From: Hermodice carunculata
Taxonomy: Eukaryota; Annelida; Polychaeta; Eunicida; Amphinomidae
Assembly: GCA_964020975.1 (NCBI GenBank)
Contig: OZ026623.1
Location: forward strand, 92,016,442-92,080,441
Reading direction: 5' to 3'
DNA length: 64,000 nt
Position numbers and translations under genes: made by a program. Shown piece after piece: positions 9,978 through 21,404 of the stretch (its first letter is position 1; each line of letters starts with the position of its first letter). The notes under the pieces are model-generated. The model was not told where the DNA came from. It made no database searches and was given only the letters and a program-made list of their open reading frames with translations.

Positions 9978-11670
9978 AGCTCAGCTGACTTATCAGTCAG
10001 CTGAACTTATGTGATAGTTATAAGCATCTCTTGTCCATCTCAGTTCTGTCATCCATCCATCCACCATCCACAGCATTAATCTGGGAACACCTAGACCTTG
10101 ATTTGTTCACGAGGTGATTTTAATTTTCTTCTATGCATTTTTGTGTGTTAACTCATTCTATACTATGGTCACAGGCCTTGGTCAGTGCCAGAACCACTGG
10201 CTTAAGACTATAAACATGTTGGTACTTTGAATGAAAGTTCTTTTCATGAAGAATTTAAATATGCAATTGTCGTCTTAAATCTAGGTAAATATACGGAAAA
10301 ATCCGAGACTGGTATGGAAAGAGTTTAAGTAATTTTCAACTTCTTCAACACTGTCACTCAGACTGCACTGGAACTGGGTGACAATGTGCCATGTTGAATG
10401 GCCAAATAAAGTTGTTACCAGATGATGATACTGAAAAACTCTGATTTTTTTGCAATTTTATTCAATTCAATACTTGTGAGGTGATGAATACTTTCCTATC
10501 GAGTACTGTGCAAGTCACAGATGATTTCAATAATGATTCACATTTTTTACTTCTCCAATTCCGTCAGTCAGATCTGCCGCAAACCTGGTGAGCATGCATG
10601 TCCTTATGGGGTTTCTTTTGGTCTTGTTAATTTTGAACTTGAGCGATCTTGAAAAGTGGAACCAACATGTTGGGTTTTTTCTTAGTTATCATGCAGTGCT
10701 CTCCACCTGAAAATCTCTGTTGCAAAATTTTCTTTACTTGTAGCATTTTTTCCACCACTTCACATAAGAAAACACTTCTTTTTGAGACAATCTGTAGCAA
10801 TTGTGAAGAGCTTCATAGCAACATCTTGCTACAATGCTCTAGTTGGACAGCTCTGATGTTATGGTGGATCATAAGCCAGTGGTACTATTAAACATTAATA
10901 GGAAAGTTATTTCAGTCTGTGAATGTATATATGGAGCACAGGACACTTAAAGTCTGCCCCCAACCCCCCAACCCCCTTTTTTTTTTTAATTAAGTCCTAA
11001 AATGATCTTCAGAAATACAAAACCAATTGCATTGAAATAGGAAAGATCAGAATTTGCTCTAAGGTGTGTATTCGCCCCAATACACAACTGAATACACAAA
11101 CATTTGGAGGGCTAGAGCTGTGTATTCCCACTAGTTTGTATGTTAAAGCAACCTTAAATAAACTAGTCACTTTTGTAGCTGTGGTTATATGATTTTTGTG
11201 AGGTATTTGGTTATGCATCTAGATTTATTGTCTGAAATTTGATGTTTCTATGTACAGTAGTTTTCAAGTTATTAAGTTGGAAATTACAATGTAAAGTAAT
11301 GGGAATACACAACCCTAGCCCTCCACTGACTGCAGTGCCCTCTTTTATGCAGTTCTGGAAACTTCTGTTCTTCTCCTTGCCTATTGTATAAAGACACTTA
11401 TGGGGTCCCCCACATCTTAATGTGGTCACCAAATGGTGCTGCATTTTTTTTTCTTTTTTTTTTTTTTTCTTTTTTTTTTTTTTTGGGGGGGGGGGGGTTC
11501 TATGTTCATGACATTTTATATGTTTTCACTATTTTCAACTTCTCCAAAACCCTCACAAAGATAGTGGTGGAATGTATATGTACCTCGTGGAAGGGTCAAA
11601 CAAAGTTGTGCATAACATGTACGTGTAGGTGGAGCCTTGATTTTTAACGATTGGATACTTGTCAATTAAT
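9978..11670 (+). repeat. family A repeat, second copy, diverged
   Basis: The start hairpin is AGCTCAGCTGACT at 9978-9990, loop TATC, then AGTCAGCTGAACT at 9995-10007, with one mismatch against the copy at 966. Body phrases of the family follow: 'acttcttcaacactgtcact' near 10335, 'ggccaaataaagttgtt' near 10400, and 'gtggaagggtcaaacaaag' near 11588 with 'gatttttaacgattgg' near 11640. The interval includes long T runs and a G run near 11447-11498. The 3' hairpin is not found. Confidence 0.5.
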
Positions 11671-11722
11671 GCATACATCTAGACCACTGACTGTAGATAT
11701 GTTCCAAGTAGATATACCTGTA

Positions 11723-11904
11723 TACAGTGGAACCTGTTGTATGCAACCACTGCCGTGAACAGCCACATTGCTTTTTGTGGTCATTTGGCTCAGACAAAGG
11801 AGTCAATTTCTTTGTAAAATTTACCTGTTGTGACAGGTCACCTGCTGTATGTGGCCACTTTTTCTTGGCAGAAGGGGTGGCCACATACAGCAGGTACCAC
11901 TGTA
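11723..11904. mobile_element. TA-flanked MITE with CAGTGG ends (type 1)
   Basis: The left end TACAGTGGAACCTGTTGTAT and the right end ATACAGCAGGTACCACTGTA are inverted copies with few mismatches, and the match extends inward into CAACCAC / GTGGCCAC. The element is 182 bp and begins and ends with TA. An internal part, 'gtgacaggtcacctgctgta', repeats the terminal word. The minus-strand frame across it is incidental. It is probably mobilised by a Tc1/mariner-type transposase (inference). Confidence 0.65.
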
Positions 11905-13064
11905 CATGCATGTATACACATGCCTGACTATAAGCATGCATCATGCAATTGTAGTGGGCCATATTTGTCATTGTCCACAGATGTAATTCTGTGGTGGGTA
12001 TAATCAAAGTGGGCCTTGTGCGATTCTTTACATTGGATGTATCAGTCTGTTTAAACATGCAACTGTTTAACCTTCGCACCACAGGAAATTCAAATGGTGA
12101 TTAGATTTTAATCAATATATGATTGATCAGTTAATATTAATGGGTTCAATGGGAAATGAAATAGATTACTTCAGATTTGCAGCTAGCGATTTCTTGTTTT
12201 GTCAGTTGTACATGTATTCAGCAGTAATTCACTGACTATTTATCTGATTGAAGCTGAGCCAGAAGGAAGATGGGGCTGAAATAGAGGGTATGAACCATTG
12301 ACATTTCACCAGACACACGTGATGCTGTCTCTCACCTGGAGCCATTTGAGACAGACTTTCAGGCACAAAAAACTCTCTCTCAATACATGTAGGTTGAAGT
12401 GTGAACTACCTGTCAGTCAATACTTTCTTCACTTCCTCAAAGAAGCCATAAATAACTCCAATGACAGCTGAAACTTTTTTTGTTTATTACAATCTTAGCT
12501 TAAGCTGGTTGAGAGGTGGAGACTCAACAATCACTAATGATAAGCTATTTGAGTGTGGGGCTGTGAGGCTAAACGGTCAGCTGTAGTAATTCTCTCTTAT
12601 TATGAGATAATTATAAAGTAGTGTCCAACAGGACTTAATTAAGGGCATGGTATACTTTAACACTCTCCTGTATAAATGTTTAATTTTAGGATTGTTATTG
12701 ATGTAATTGAATTTTAATAAAAATTCTTAAATTTTACATTAAATTTAAATTAGCATTTAAAAAATAATCAAATTTTGTTTACAGTGTCAAATGAAAGAAC
12801 ACATAATGCTCTCCAAATGGTATTTTAAATTTTTGAAAAAGGGCTAAGTTCAATTTTTCTTGCTGTTTAATTTCTTATTTAAAATTTTAAATCTAATTTA
12901 AGCATCCTGTAAATTTTGAACCAAACCTCTATCAAAAATTTAAAATGTCATTTTGATGTTAGAAGTGTGCTATTTCATTTCCCGTAAGAAAATAATGTTT
13001 CCCATTTTTTTGCGTTTGCACTTTTTGTTTTGTGCTTTTGTTTTTTTGCACAGAAAAGGGAAAC
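11905..13064. other. non-coding AT-rich sequence
   Basis: No repeat or coding signal. The part from about 12640 to 12950 is extremely A+T rich and low in complexity. Confidence 0.5.
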
Positions 13065-14235
13065 TTATTATCCCCCACCCACGAAGTGGGGGAGGGGATA
13101 TGGTAATGGGCACCGTCCGTGTGTCCGTCCGTCCGAAACAAATTTTGTCCGGCCCATAGCTTCTACACTATTAATGCTACCTCTTCAAATTTTTTATGGT
13201 GGGTAGACCTTAGGTAGTAGGTATGCATAGGTATTGTTTTGTGTGGCTAATTACTTGCATTAATTAATTAATTAACAAAGTTCATTAAGCAAGACAAATT
13301 TTGTCTGGGCCATATCTTCTAAACTATTAATGCTAGCCCTTTGAATTTTTTATGGTGGGTAGACCTTAGGTAGTAGGTGTGCATAGGCATTGTTTTCTGT
13401 GGCTAATTACTTCCATTAATTAATTAATTAACAAAGTTCATTAAGCAAGCTCAAGCTACAATACAAATTTTGTCCGGGCCATATCTTCTAAACTATTAAG
13501 CCTATCCCTTTGAATTTTTTATGGTTGCTAGACCTTAGGTAGTAGGTGTGCATAGTCATTGTTTTGTGTGGCTAATTACTTTCATTAATTGATTAATTAA
13601 CCAAGTTTGTTAAGCAAGCTCAAGATTTGTGCGAGCCTTATTTTCTAAACTATTAATACCAACCCTTTGAAATTTTTATGGCTAATAGACCTAGGTAGTA
13701 GGTGTGCATAGGCACTATTTTGTATGGCTAATTACTTTCATTGATTAATTAATTAATAAAGTTCATTAAGCAAGCTCAAGATACAATACAATTTTGTGTG
13801 AAGCATAACTTTGCAACTAAAAGTGGTACCCCTTTAAGGTTTTCAGCATTGGTAGACCAGAGGTAGGAGGTGTGCATAGGCAGAAATTTTTTTGACTGAT
13901 TACTTTCCTTCATTAATATATTTATTAACAAAGTTCATTAAGCAAGCTCAAGATGCAATACATTTTGTCAGGAGTATAACTTTGCAATTATAAGTGGTAA
14001 CCCTTTAAGATTTTCAGGGTTGGTAGACCAGAAGTAGGAGGTGTGCATAGGCATAAATTTATGTGGCTAACTACTTTCCTCTTTTTGTTTATTAATTAAC
14101 AAAGTTCATTAAGCAAGCTCAAGATCCCAATACAATTTTGTCTGGAGCATATCTTTGCAACTATAAGTGATAGCTCTTTGAGATTTGCAGGGTTGGTATT
14201 ACTGTGGGCGGGGGATATGGCTAGCGTCAGTGGCT
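13065..14235 (+). repeat. tandem-module repeat with GC-hairpin start
   Basis: It starts with the hairpin CCCCCAC (13072-13078) / GTGGGGG (13086-13092), then GGGATATGG and a GTCCGTCCGTCC run at about 13110-13135. Seven diverged modules of roughly 157-172 bp follow. Each has a 'catatcttctaaactattaa' or 'tataactttgcaa' phrase, a 'gtagaccttaggtagtaggt' phrase and a 'ttcattaagcaagctcaag' phrase, with starts near 13281, 13438, 13606, 13762, 13934 and 14105. It ends at GGCGGGGGATATGG near 14206, an echo of the start. It is non-coding. Confidence 0.65.
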
Positions 14236-14475
14236 ACTTTGTTGTTTTTTTTTGATTGAGCAATTGAAATTAAATTTCTTAACACTTACAGATATATCTT
14301 TATTTTCAATAGCTGAATCCAAATATGTACCTTTAGAAAATATGCAGTTTATATATCTCAAATAAAATCAGAATTCTAGTGTATATATTAGGACATATGT
14401 TTGGAGCAAACTTGTATTTGTTTGCACAAAGCACTGTAAAAGTGTACTATGGCCTTCATGAACAGCTGGTAATTG
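14236..14475. other. no recognisable feature
   Basis: AT-rich non-coding sequence. Confidence 0.4.
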
Positions 14476-14484
14476 ATGATGATG

Positions 14485-14539
<55 letters not shown>

Positions 14540-14588
14540 TAATAATAATAATAAATAGTAATAATAATAATAATGATAATAATAATTT
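14476..14588 (+). repeat. (TAA)n microsatellite
   Basis: About 110 bp of TAA units with a few interruptions (GAT, TAG). The Ile/Asn-run frames here are artefacts of it. Confidence 0.95.
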
Positions 14589-14867
14589 ATTGACTTATAT
14601 GGCACCATTTCCACACAAAGTATTTAAAAGTTCTGTCCTTATGATAAAATTGTTCACATAGAATACACTAGTTAAGATATAACCTTGTGATATAAACTAA
14701 GGGCAATGCCTCAGTACATGTACATCTGGTGAATTAGAAGTTCATTCGTCAAGTCCCTAAACATCATTAAGACGGTAATTAATTAAGTGTAAGCTAAAGT
14801 AAACAGCTGGGTTTTCAAATCAACTTTGAGTGATTGAAGGGTAGGTTTGGTCTTGATATGTATCTAA

Positions 14868-15267
14868 GTGCCCAACCCGTGCCCAGGAAAGCTGTTGACC
14901 TGGGGCATGTGATCCTCATGGGGCTCATTTCCAATGTTCAGTCAAAATTGTTTTTCATCTCTGTTGAAATTAATTGAAAACGATGAAGCAGACAACATTT
15001 GACAACCAGGCGGTCTTGGCCGGTTTTAGGGGGAAAGGGTTAAACCAGCCCAAACCGGCTGGTGGTCAAATGTCATCAGCTTCAGAGTTAATTCAACTAA
15101 TTTCAACAGTAATGAAAAATGTTTTGACTGAGAATTGTAGACGGAGACCTTTCAGATAGCATGCCGTGGCCAGGTCAGCAGCCTTCCTTGGTATACTACA
15201 TGTCAGCACCCAACCCATGCCAAGGAAAGCTGTTGACTCAGTCTTAATCCAAGTGGGAAAGGGTTAA
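14868..15267. mobile_element. TTAA-family hairpin MITE(s), two pieces
   Basis: The right piece runs from TTAA at 15040-15043 to TTAA at 15264-15267, ending GGGAAAGGGTTAA. Inside it, 'CAGCCTTCCTTGG' (near 15180) is mirrored by CCAAGGAAAGCTGTTGAC near 15220. The left piece (14868-15043) also ends in GGGGGAAAGGGTTAA and carries CCAGGAAAGCTGTTGACC. So either two copies share a TTAA or one element inserted beside another. Both match the copy at 8655 over 'ggctggtggtcaaatgtc' and the hairpin words. Confidence 0.55.
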
Positions 15268-16167
15268 ACTTATACATACAATGTAAAATGTGTAAATGGC
15301 ATCCTATAAAGAGTGGTGGATGTGCCATATTGAGTGATGATACATGGCTGTTGTATGGAGGTCAGAGAGAGCCAGCCTCAGTGTGACCAGTCACCCTATA
15401 CAGCCAGCTATATTGCTGGTAATGGTGGGAAATTGTGTCCCCCGGCAGACAAAATCTGATTTGTGTGGTGGCCATTATGGTAGAGTATAGTGAAACAGCC
15501 ATTTAGATCCATCTTTGTACCACAGCCCACAGCGATTGATTATAAAACCTCAATAGTACAACTTGTGTGTGTATATAAAAACAAAAACACTTAGAGCGTA
15601 TTCCTTACAACTATGAAATTCTTTGGCATGCAGCCATTGTAACAGTAGCTCAATGTGTGAGGACCCTGGCCCTGGGTACTCACAGTCCTAACTGCATGGC
15701 CATCATGTCCTCAGTCTGTGTTTGTTGCATGGGTACAGGACAGGCCCCTGGTGTGACCTACAGAAGACTCAAAAGATGTCAAGATGGGGCATTAGTTATT
15801 TCTCACATTTCACCACAGACAGCTTATATCTGCTGGCTGCACACAATTACATGTGTTGTATCTCAGAAAATGTTGTCCAGAAATTAAGTGGCCAGCAAGG
15901 ATGACCCACCAGAGGGGGAAAGTGAATCATGGTCCAATATTGGCATCACCGCTCAGTGTGGCACACTGGGTCAAGTTAATCCTGACTCTATAAGGAATAA
16001 GAAATTACAAACTCCTCAGTATTCCTATCGTGTGGCAAATTTGTGAAATTATAATTACTGATGATCCCTCACTATAATTACAGTGCAGCAGCCCCAGCCT
16101 GGCAGGCCCTGGGAGGCTGCATGCCCAGCCCCTGGCAAATGACTGGCACTTTACAAGACACTTTCTG
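15268..16167. other. non-coding, nothing recognised
   Basis: Two overlapping 60-76 residue frames near 15657-15904 have no family resemblance, and there is no repeat structure. Confidence 0.45.
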
Positions 16168-16465
16168 TTGCAAGAGAGGCTTAACCTGTCATAACATAAC
16201 AAGAGAGGCCACCCACCTTAACACCAATAAGAGAGGCAACCTACATGTACCTTAACATCAACAAGAGAGGCCACCTACCTTAACATCAACAAGAGAGGCC
16301 ACCTGCCTGAACATCAATAAGAGAGGCCACCTACCTGAACATCACTGAGAGGCCACCTACCTGAACATCAATAAGAGAGGCCACCTACCTGAACATCAGT
16401 AAGAGAACTAGGCTACCTACCGTAACATCAACAAGAGAAGCCACTTACCTTAACATCAATCTTTT
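16168..16465 (+). repeat. 28-bp minisatellite, about 10 units
   Basis: Units of AAGAGAGGCCACCTACCTGA plus ACATCAAT recur every 28 bp (for example 16263 and 16291). The edges are more diverged and there are small indels. Confidence 0.85.
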
Positions 16466-16740
16466 GATGTACTTGGACCTTTAAAATGAGAGGGGTACAA
16501 TTACAAATGTAGTTGTACATTTTGTTGCACCAATGTAGCTGTCCCAAGAAAAAGGCAAGGTTGGTAATGCAATTAAGCCACAGGTTAATTCTGTGCAGGC
16601 TATAGATATAAGCAGCTGTCCAATAGTTTTTTCCACTACAGCCAGTGAGTCGTGTCCTAGCTGCTTGCACAGCAGCAGCAGGAGGACTTTGTGGATAGTG
16701 CAGGCAGGAATTTCCTAACTGTGAGGCAATGCAGCACTTA

Positions 16741-17515
16741 ACCCTCTCCCCCTTAAACCGGTGTCAACGAATATTTGGGCCCCAAGCAGATGGGCCCCCG
16801 GCCAGGCCCATCCATTTGCCGAACAGATGGACCCCGGGCCCGAAAAATTCGAGCACCCGGGGGCGCATACATTCTGGAATATTTGGGCCCCCTTTCATAT
16901 TTGATTTTTGTTACACTTCATGAGACATCTTAACTACAGTTGTAACATTGATGATGTTAATTAATGGTGCAAAATAGCAAAATTGGCCATGTTACAATAG
17001 ATTAAAGGTAAAAGGTGCTGGCCACTGTGTTTTGTCAGCTGGGCATGAGAATACAATCAGTGCAAAATGTAAAAATGTGGTCCTAAATCATGTGAATGGC
17101 ATTATAATTGATGCGGGCTTATGACCAGATGACTCGATGCCAAGTTTACTTTCTCATAGAAAGTGGGAAATTTAACTAAAAGGGGACTCAAATATTCTGG
17201 AACCAAAGGGCCCCCTCCCATTTATATTCACTTTAAGACACAAGCAAATAGGAGGCCCAAATATTCTGGAACTAAAGGGTCCCCTCCCCATTTATGTCCA
17301 CCTCAAGACACATACAAATAGGGGGCCCAAATATTCTGGAACCAAAGGGTCCCTTCCCCATTTATATCCACTTCAAGACACATACAAATAGGGGGCCCAA
17401 ATATTCTGGAACCAAAGGGTCCCCTCCCCATTTATATCCACTTCAAGACACATACAAAAAGAAGAAATCAGCTGAAAACCCACATCTCTGATTCCATTCC
17501 AGAATATTTAGGCTC
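16741..17515. repeat. inverted-repeat element with GGGCCC-rich arms
   Basis: It begins with TTAACCCTCTCCCCCTTAAA, a piece of the TTAA MITE end. Then GAATATTTGGGCCCC and several GGGCCC palindromes occur to about 16890. From 17187 the same word appears inverted (GGGGGCCCAAATATTCTGGA) within a 70-bp tandem array, and CCAGAATATTTAGGC closes it near 17500. The middle (16900-17180) is unmatched AT-rich DNA. Confidence 0.45.
17187..17470 (+). repeat. 70-bp tandem repeat, 4 units
   Basis: The word GGCCCAAATATTCTGGA recurs at 17253, 17323 and 17393 with exact 70-bp spacing, plus a diverged first unit at 17187. The open frame across it is a by-product. Confidence 0.85.
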
Positions 17516-17737
17516 TCCCAGTATGAAGGAGCTTTCTTTTAAAAATCTGGTGTTTTATTCAATTTCTTCATTCATATCCAGAACCAGATATGCAACGTAT
17601 GTATCTCCAAAAATGCAGATAACAAGGAATAAGGGGTAAATGGAGACACCTGAATCTATACATGTGGGGGTAGATTTGTGCTAAAATATGTGTTGCACAA
17701 ATAAAAAACCAACTTGGTATATACTATGTAATGCACA

Positions 17738-17992
17738 GTGAGGTGTATAAGACATATTGAGCTGTACAAGACATGGTGAGCTGTATAAGACACAGTGAGC
17801 TGTATAAGACACAGTGAGTTATATAAGACATAGTGAGCTGTATAAGACAGTGAGCTGTATAAGACATGGTGAGCTGTCTAAGACATAGTGAGCTGTATAA
17901 GACATAGTGAGCTGTCTAAGACCTAGTGAGCTGTACAAGACATAGTGAGCTGTTTAAGACATAGTGAGCTGTATAACACACAGTGAGATTTG
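17738..17992 (+). repeat. 19-bp minisatellite, about 13 units
   Basis: GCTGTATAAGACATAGTGA-type units recur at 17761, 17780 and 17799 and onward with 19-bp spacing and point variants. Confidence 0.9.
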
Positions 17993-18841
17993 AGATGCTG
18001 TGAGATAGATGTGTTTAAAAAGACACAATAACATGTGGGAGGCTACGAGAATCTTGTATGATACAGCATTTAGGACTTTGTTGGGTCATGAGCTAAGTCA
18101 TTTTTCAGTTTCCACCAGGTTAGACACACCAAAAAGTGAAGAATGACCCAACAAGTGTTCCAACACAGTCTTATATGCGAAGCAAACAACATTTTTTTTC
18201 TCCCATATATCTACATAGATTTTTGCATACTTACATATGTAATCACCAAAATATGTTCTGAAGTCACAGAAGGTTCTCCAATGACACCATTTTGGGAGAG
18301 CATCTTTCATAAACATGTACTTTTATTCATGCACCAAAATTGTAAAGAGGCTTCGTACTCTGCTTTCTTGTGAATGGCATTCCATAGTAGTCATGTGACT
18401 ACTATAGTTTTTACCACCAAAAGATAGTCCCTAGCACACATGATTGACCACAGGTCTCCATTTAACCCACACCTTTTAAGGCTGTCGTGTGGACAGGCAG
18501 CTATTTTATTAACAAGACAAGGAGGTGTGAGACTGAAATCATGTATTATAAAATGCTTTAGGTATGTGAGAAATAGTGAGATGTAGCATTAACCATACAT
18601 GCAGTCAGTAATGTGTTGGACACTTTGACAGATGTGGAAGACATTGTGAGACAAGACATCCCTATGGTGGGACATACATGTAGCAAGACAGAGACATGAC
18701 TATGAGAGAATGATGTGTGAGACACACAGACAGAGGTTTGTGAGGGGTGAAAGAAGCAGGTGGGACAGAAACCAATGTGCAGCTTGGGATGTGCTTTCAG
18801 TGTTTTTTCTTTACTGCCAATAACGCAGCAGTGGACTTTTG
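17993..18841. other. non-coding, nothing recognised
   Basis: Frames on both strands near 18100-18370 have no recognisable motifs. A few weak echoes of the 19-bp words ('gtgagacaagaca') persist to about 18700. Confidence 0.4.
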
Positions 18842-19036
18842 GCTGGACCTACTGTTGGTGTGAGCTGCAGACAGGCTATAGCTGGACGTACTGTTGGTGT
18901 GAGCTGCAGACAGGCTGTAGCTGAACGTACTGTTGGTGTGAGCTGCAGACAGGCTGTAGCTGGACGTACTGTTGGTGTGAGATGCAGACAGGCTGTAGCT
19001 GGACGTACTGTTGGTGTGAGCTGCAGACAGGCTACC
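18842..19036 (+). repeat. 39-bp minisatellite, 5 units
   Basis: Units start at 18842, 18881, 18920, 18959 and 18998, each reading GCTGGACGTACTGTTGGTGT plus GAGCTGCAGACAGGCTGTA with few variants. Because 39 is a multiple of three, both strands show a 13-residue repeated frame; there is no sign that it is a protein. Confidence 0.9.
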
Positions 19037-19164
19037 ACATTCTGTCTGCTCTGCTCAACCCTGCCCAGTTTCCTTTTGTTGCATTTTTTGATGGTCAGTC
19101 TCGGTATGTCGTTGTATTTGACGCTATGTGGTGTTGAGCCTGAGTCCTGTCTGGGGGACATTAA

Positions 19165-19350
19165 GCTGACGGAGTCAACAGCTTTCCTGGGCACTGTGTG
19201 GCTGCAGCCAACAGCAAACCTGGTCATCCAACTTAACAAAATGTCAGTTTACAAGAAATGTTACATATGTAAGTAAAAATAGGAAACCTGCTTTGAGACA
19301 ACTGTTGACATTTGCCAGTTTTGGGGCAGTTTGGGTGAGAAAGGATTAAC
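19165..19350. mobile_element. TTAA-family MITE fragment
   Basis: 'GGAGTCAACAGCTTTCCTGG' near 19170 and 'gccagttttggggcagtttg' near 19315 followed by AAAGGATTAAC are words of the TTAA hairpin family. The second hairpin arm is lost. Confidence 0.45.
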
Positions 19351-20639
19351 ATGATTAATCTGCAACATAATACATTGGCGGCGTTCATCACTGCCTAAAT
19401 GTTGCCCGTGCAGTGTAGAACTGATGTTGACCTGACTTCAACTGTTTGTGGTTGGGTGGATTATGATACTCCAGCATGTTGTCTATATATCTGTGATGTG
19501 TGTTCCTCTGATGAGATGATAATTGAGACATTGTACATGTGGACCACATGCCCCACTGTTGCTTTATACCTTGTATAACCTTCTGCAGCTGTGGGTCAAA
19601 AGTACACAGATTAGCCCCCATCTGTACTGACGTCAGGTAGTAAAATACTCCTAACTGTAGGCACCACATGCTATCATATCATCTACATTTGTTTTATCTC
19701 TCACAGACATTAAAGATCCAATGGTAGAGCTTTGTTGCTGAGATAATAGGCATAAGACAAGGCTGTGAGCCTGTGTGATACTTACCCTACAGGTATGTTG
19801 TTGTGTGATGTACATGTGTCGCCAATCTACAAACTTGTGCCTTCTCTACAGCAGCTGTTTTATGGAGTAGCTGTTTCTTGTGATTTTCTTTTGTTATCAG
19901 GACAGATTAAAATCTCAGAAGAAACTTTGTTTAGTTGATTGGGTATTTGTCGTTGCTGATTGGTAAAACTACTCTGAGATTAGTACTGCATTATACCAGG
20001 GTCAACATGGAAGTATATTTACTTCCCAGCCATACAAGAATTATCCATTAGATTAGATGCAGCTACATGTTGATGCATTTGACCATGTTAGACTGTATGT
20101 GTACTTGTAGTGTTAACTAATTGCTTTAGTTGCCACCATGGAACATCAAACAATTGCAACTATCACCTGGGTAGTCAAAAATGGTAAATCTCAAAAAACT
20201 TTGTGAGATTCTGCAATTATGTCTCCCCATAACATGGAGGCTAACAATTGACTTGTGCACAACTGATGTGCCCAATGCTACTGTCTGTCAAGTCAGGAGT
20301 CTCCTCGCACACAACAGTTCACATCAGATGAGCTGCAAATGTGTTACAGAGTCTAAGTGGTTAAAGGGTGAATAGGCCAATGAGACATTAGACAGACAGC
20401 AACGCCACCTAGGGTTTGGTATACAACTTAATTTCTGATCTGAATTATATGCTCACTCATTCTCCTCATCAGTGTGCGCTTTGTGGGTCCCATAAACTGC
20501 AAACCTCAGCATTGAGATGTGAGCAGGTACACCGGTTGTCGTGGTTACATCAACTTCTTACATATGAATGACCAGTATAACTAACACAGGGACCTTGATG
20601 TCCTCTCAAGGTCACGGGACCATTAATATGAGGAATTAC
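19351..20639. other. non-coding, nothing recognised
   Basis: The 93-residue minus frame at 19388-19669 and the short plus frame at 20181-20375 show no domain or motif I recognise. Confidence 0.45.
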
Positions 20640-20684
20640 AAGGTCAGCTGAGCACAGGCTGTTCACACAGCCCTCTTGTTTTGC
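20640..20684 (+). repeat. family A 3' terminus
   Basis: GTCAGCTGAGCACAGGCTGT, then TCACACAGCCCTCTTGTTTT, matches 3067-3103 closely and keeps the small hairpin. The body upstream is not recognisable as family A. Confidence 0.6.
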
Positions 20685-21295
20685 ATTTTCACTTTTCTTG
20701 ACTTCTATTAAACTGTAAGTTGGATCCTCATTAAGCTTATAGGGAATGTAACTGGACTTGATCTCCACCAAACCTTTTCTGCAGGATTTGCTGGAGCAGT
20801 CATTTTCTGATTTTTAACAAATTATCAAAATTTGGAAAAAATGGTGAGGGGATATGTGCATGTTAGCAATGTTAATGTACAACAAGGACAGCAGCACATG
20901 TGACATTGGCTTCAATATATCTGGGTAAGTTTGGATACTGGGACCATGGATGCTCCTAAAAACTGTAATAGGAAATACCTGTTGGGTTTGTATTGGAGTT
21001 GTTAATTTTGATCATCTGTTGACCTTGAGTGACATTGAAAGGTCACCTGGCGTAGTGGCTGTATCTCAGTAATGGTAGATCATAGGACCATGATTACCAT
21101 TAAACACTAGCACAAAGTAGCTACGAGTTTCCTTTGATGTTAATTTTGACCTTGAGTGCCCTTGACATATTGGCATATATCTTGGTAATATAATGGTGGA
21201 TTTTGTAAATTTTCATCTGAAAAATATCTCCTGGACAATATGAGTGAAGACTGATACTACGAATATAGTGATGACAGTCTTAGACAAAGGTAATT
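20685..21295 (+). repeat. diverged interspersed repeat sequence
   Basis: It contains family A/B-like phrases ('gatttttaacaaattatc', 'ttgaccttgagtgacattga', 'aaggtcacctgg') too diverged to assign. No coding content. Confidence 0.3.
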
Positions 21296-21336
21296 ATGTC
21301 TGTGTGCCAACACAGACATATTATTTTTCTAGGAAT

Positions 21337-21404
<68 letters not shown>

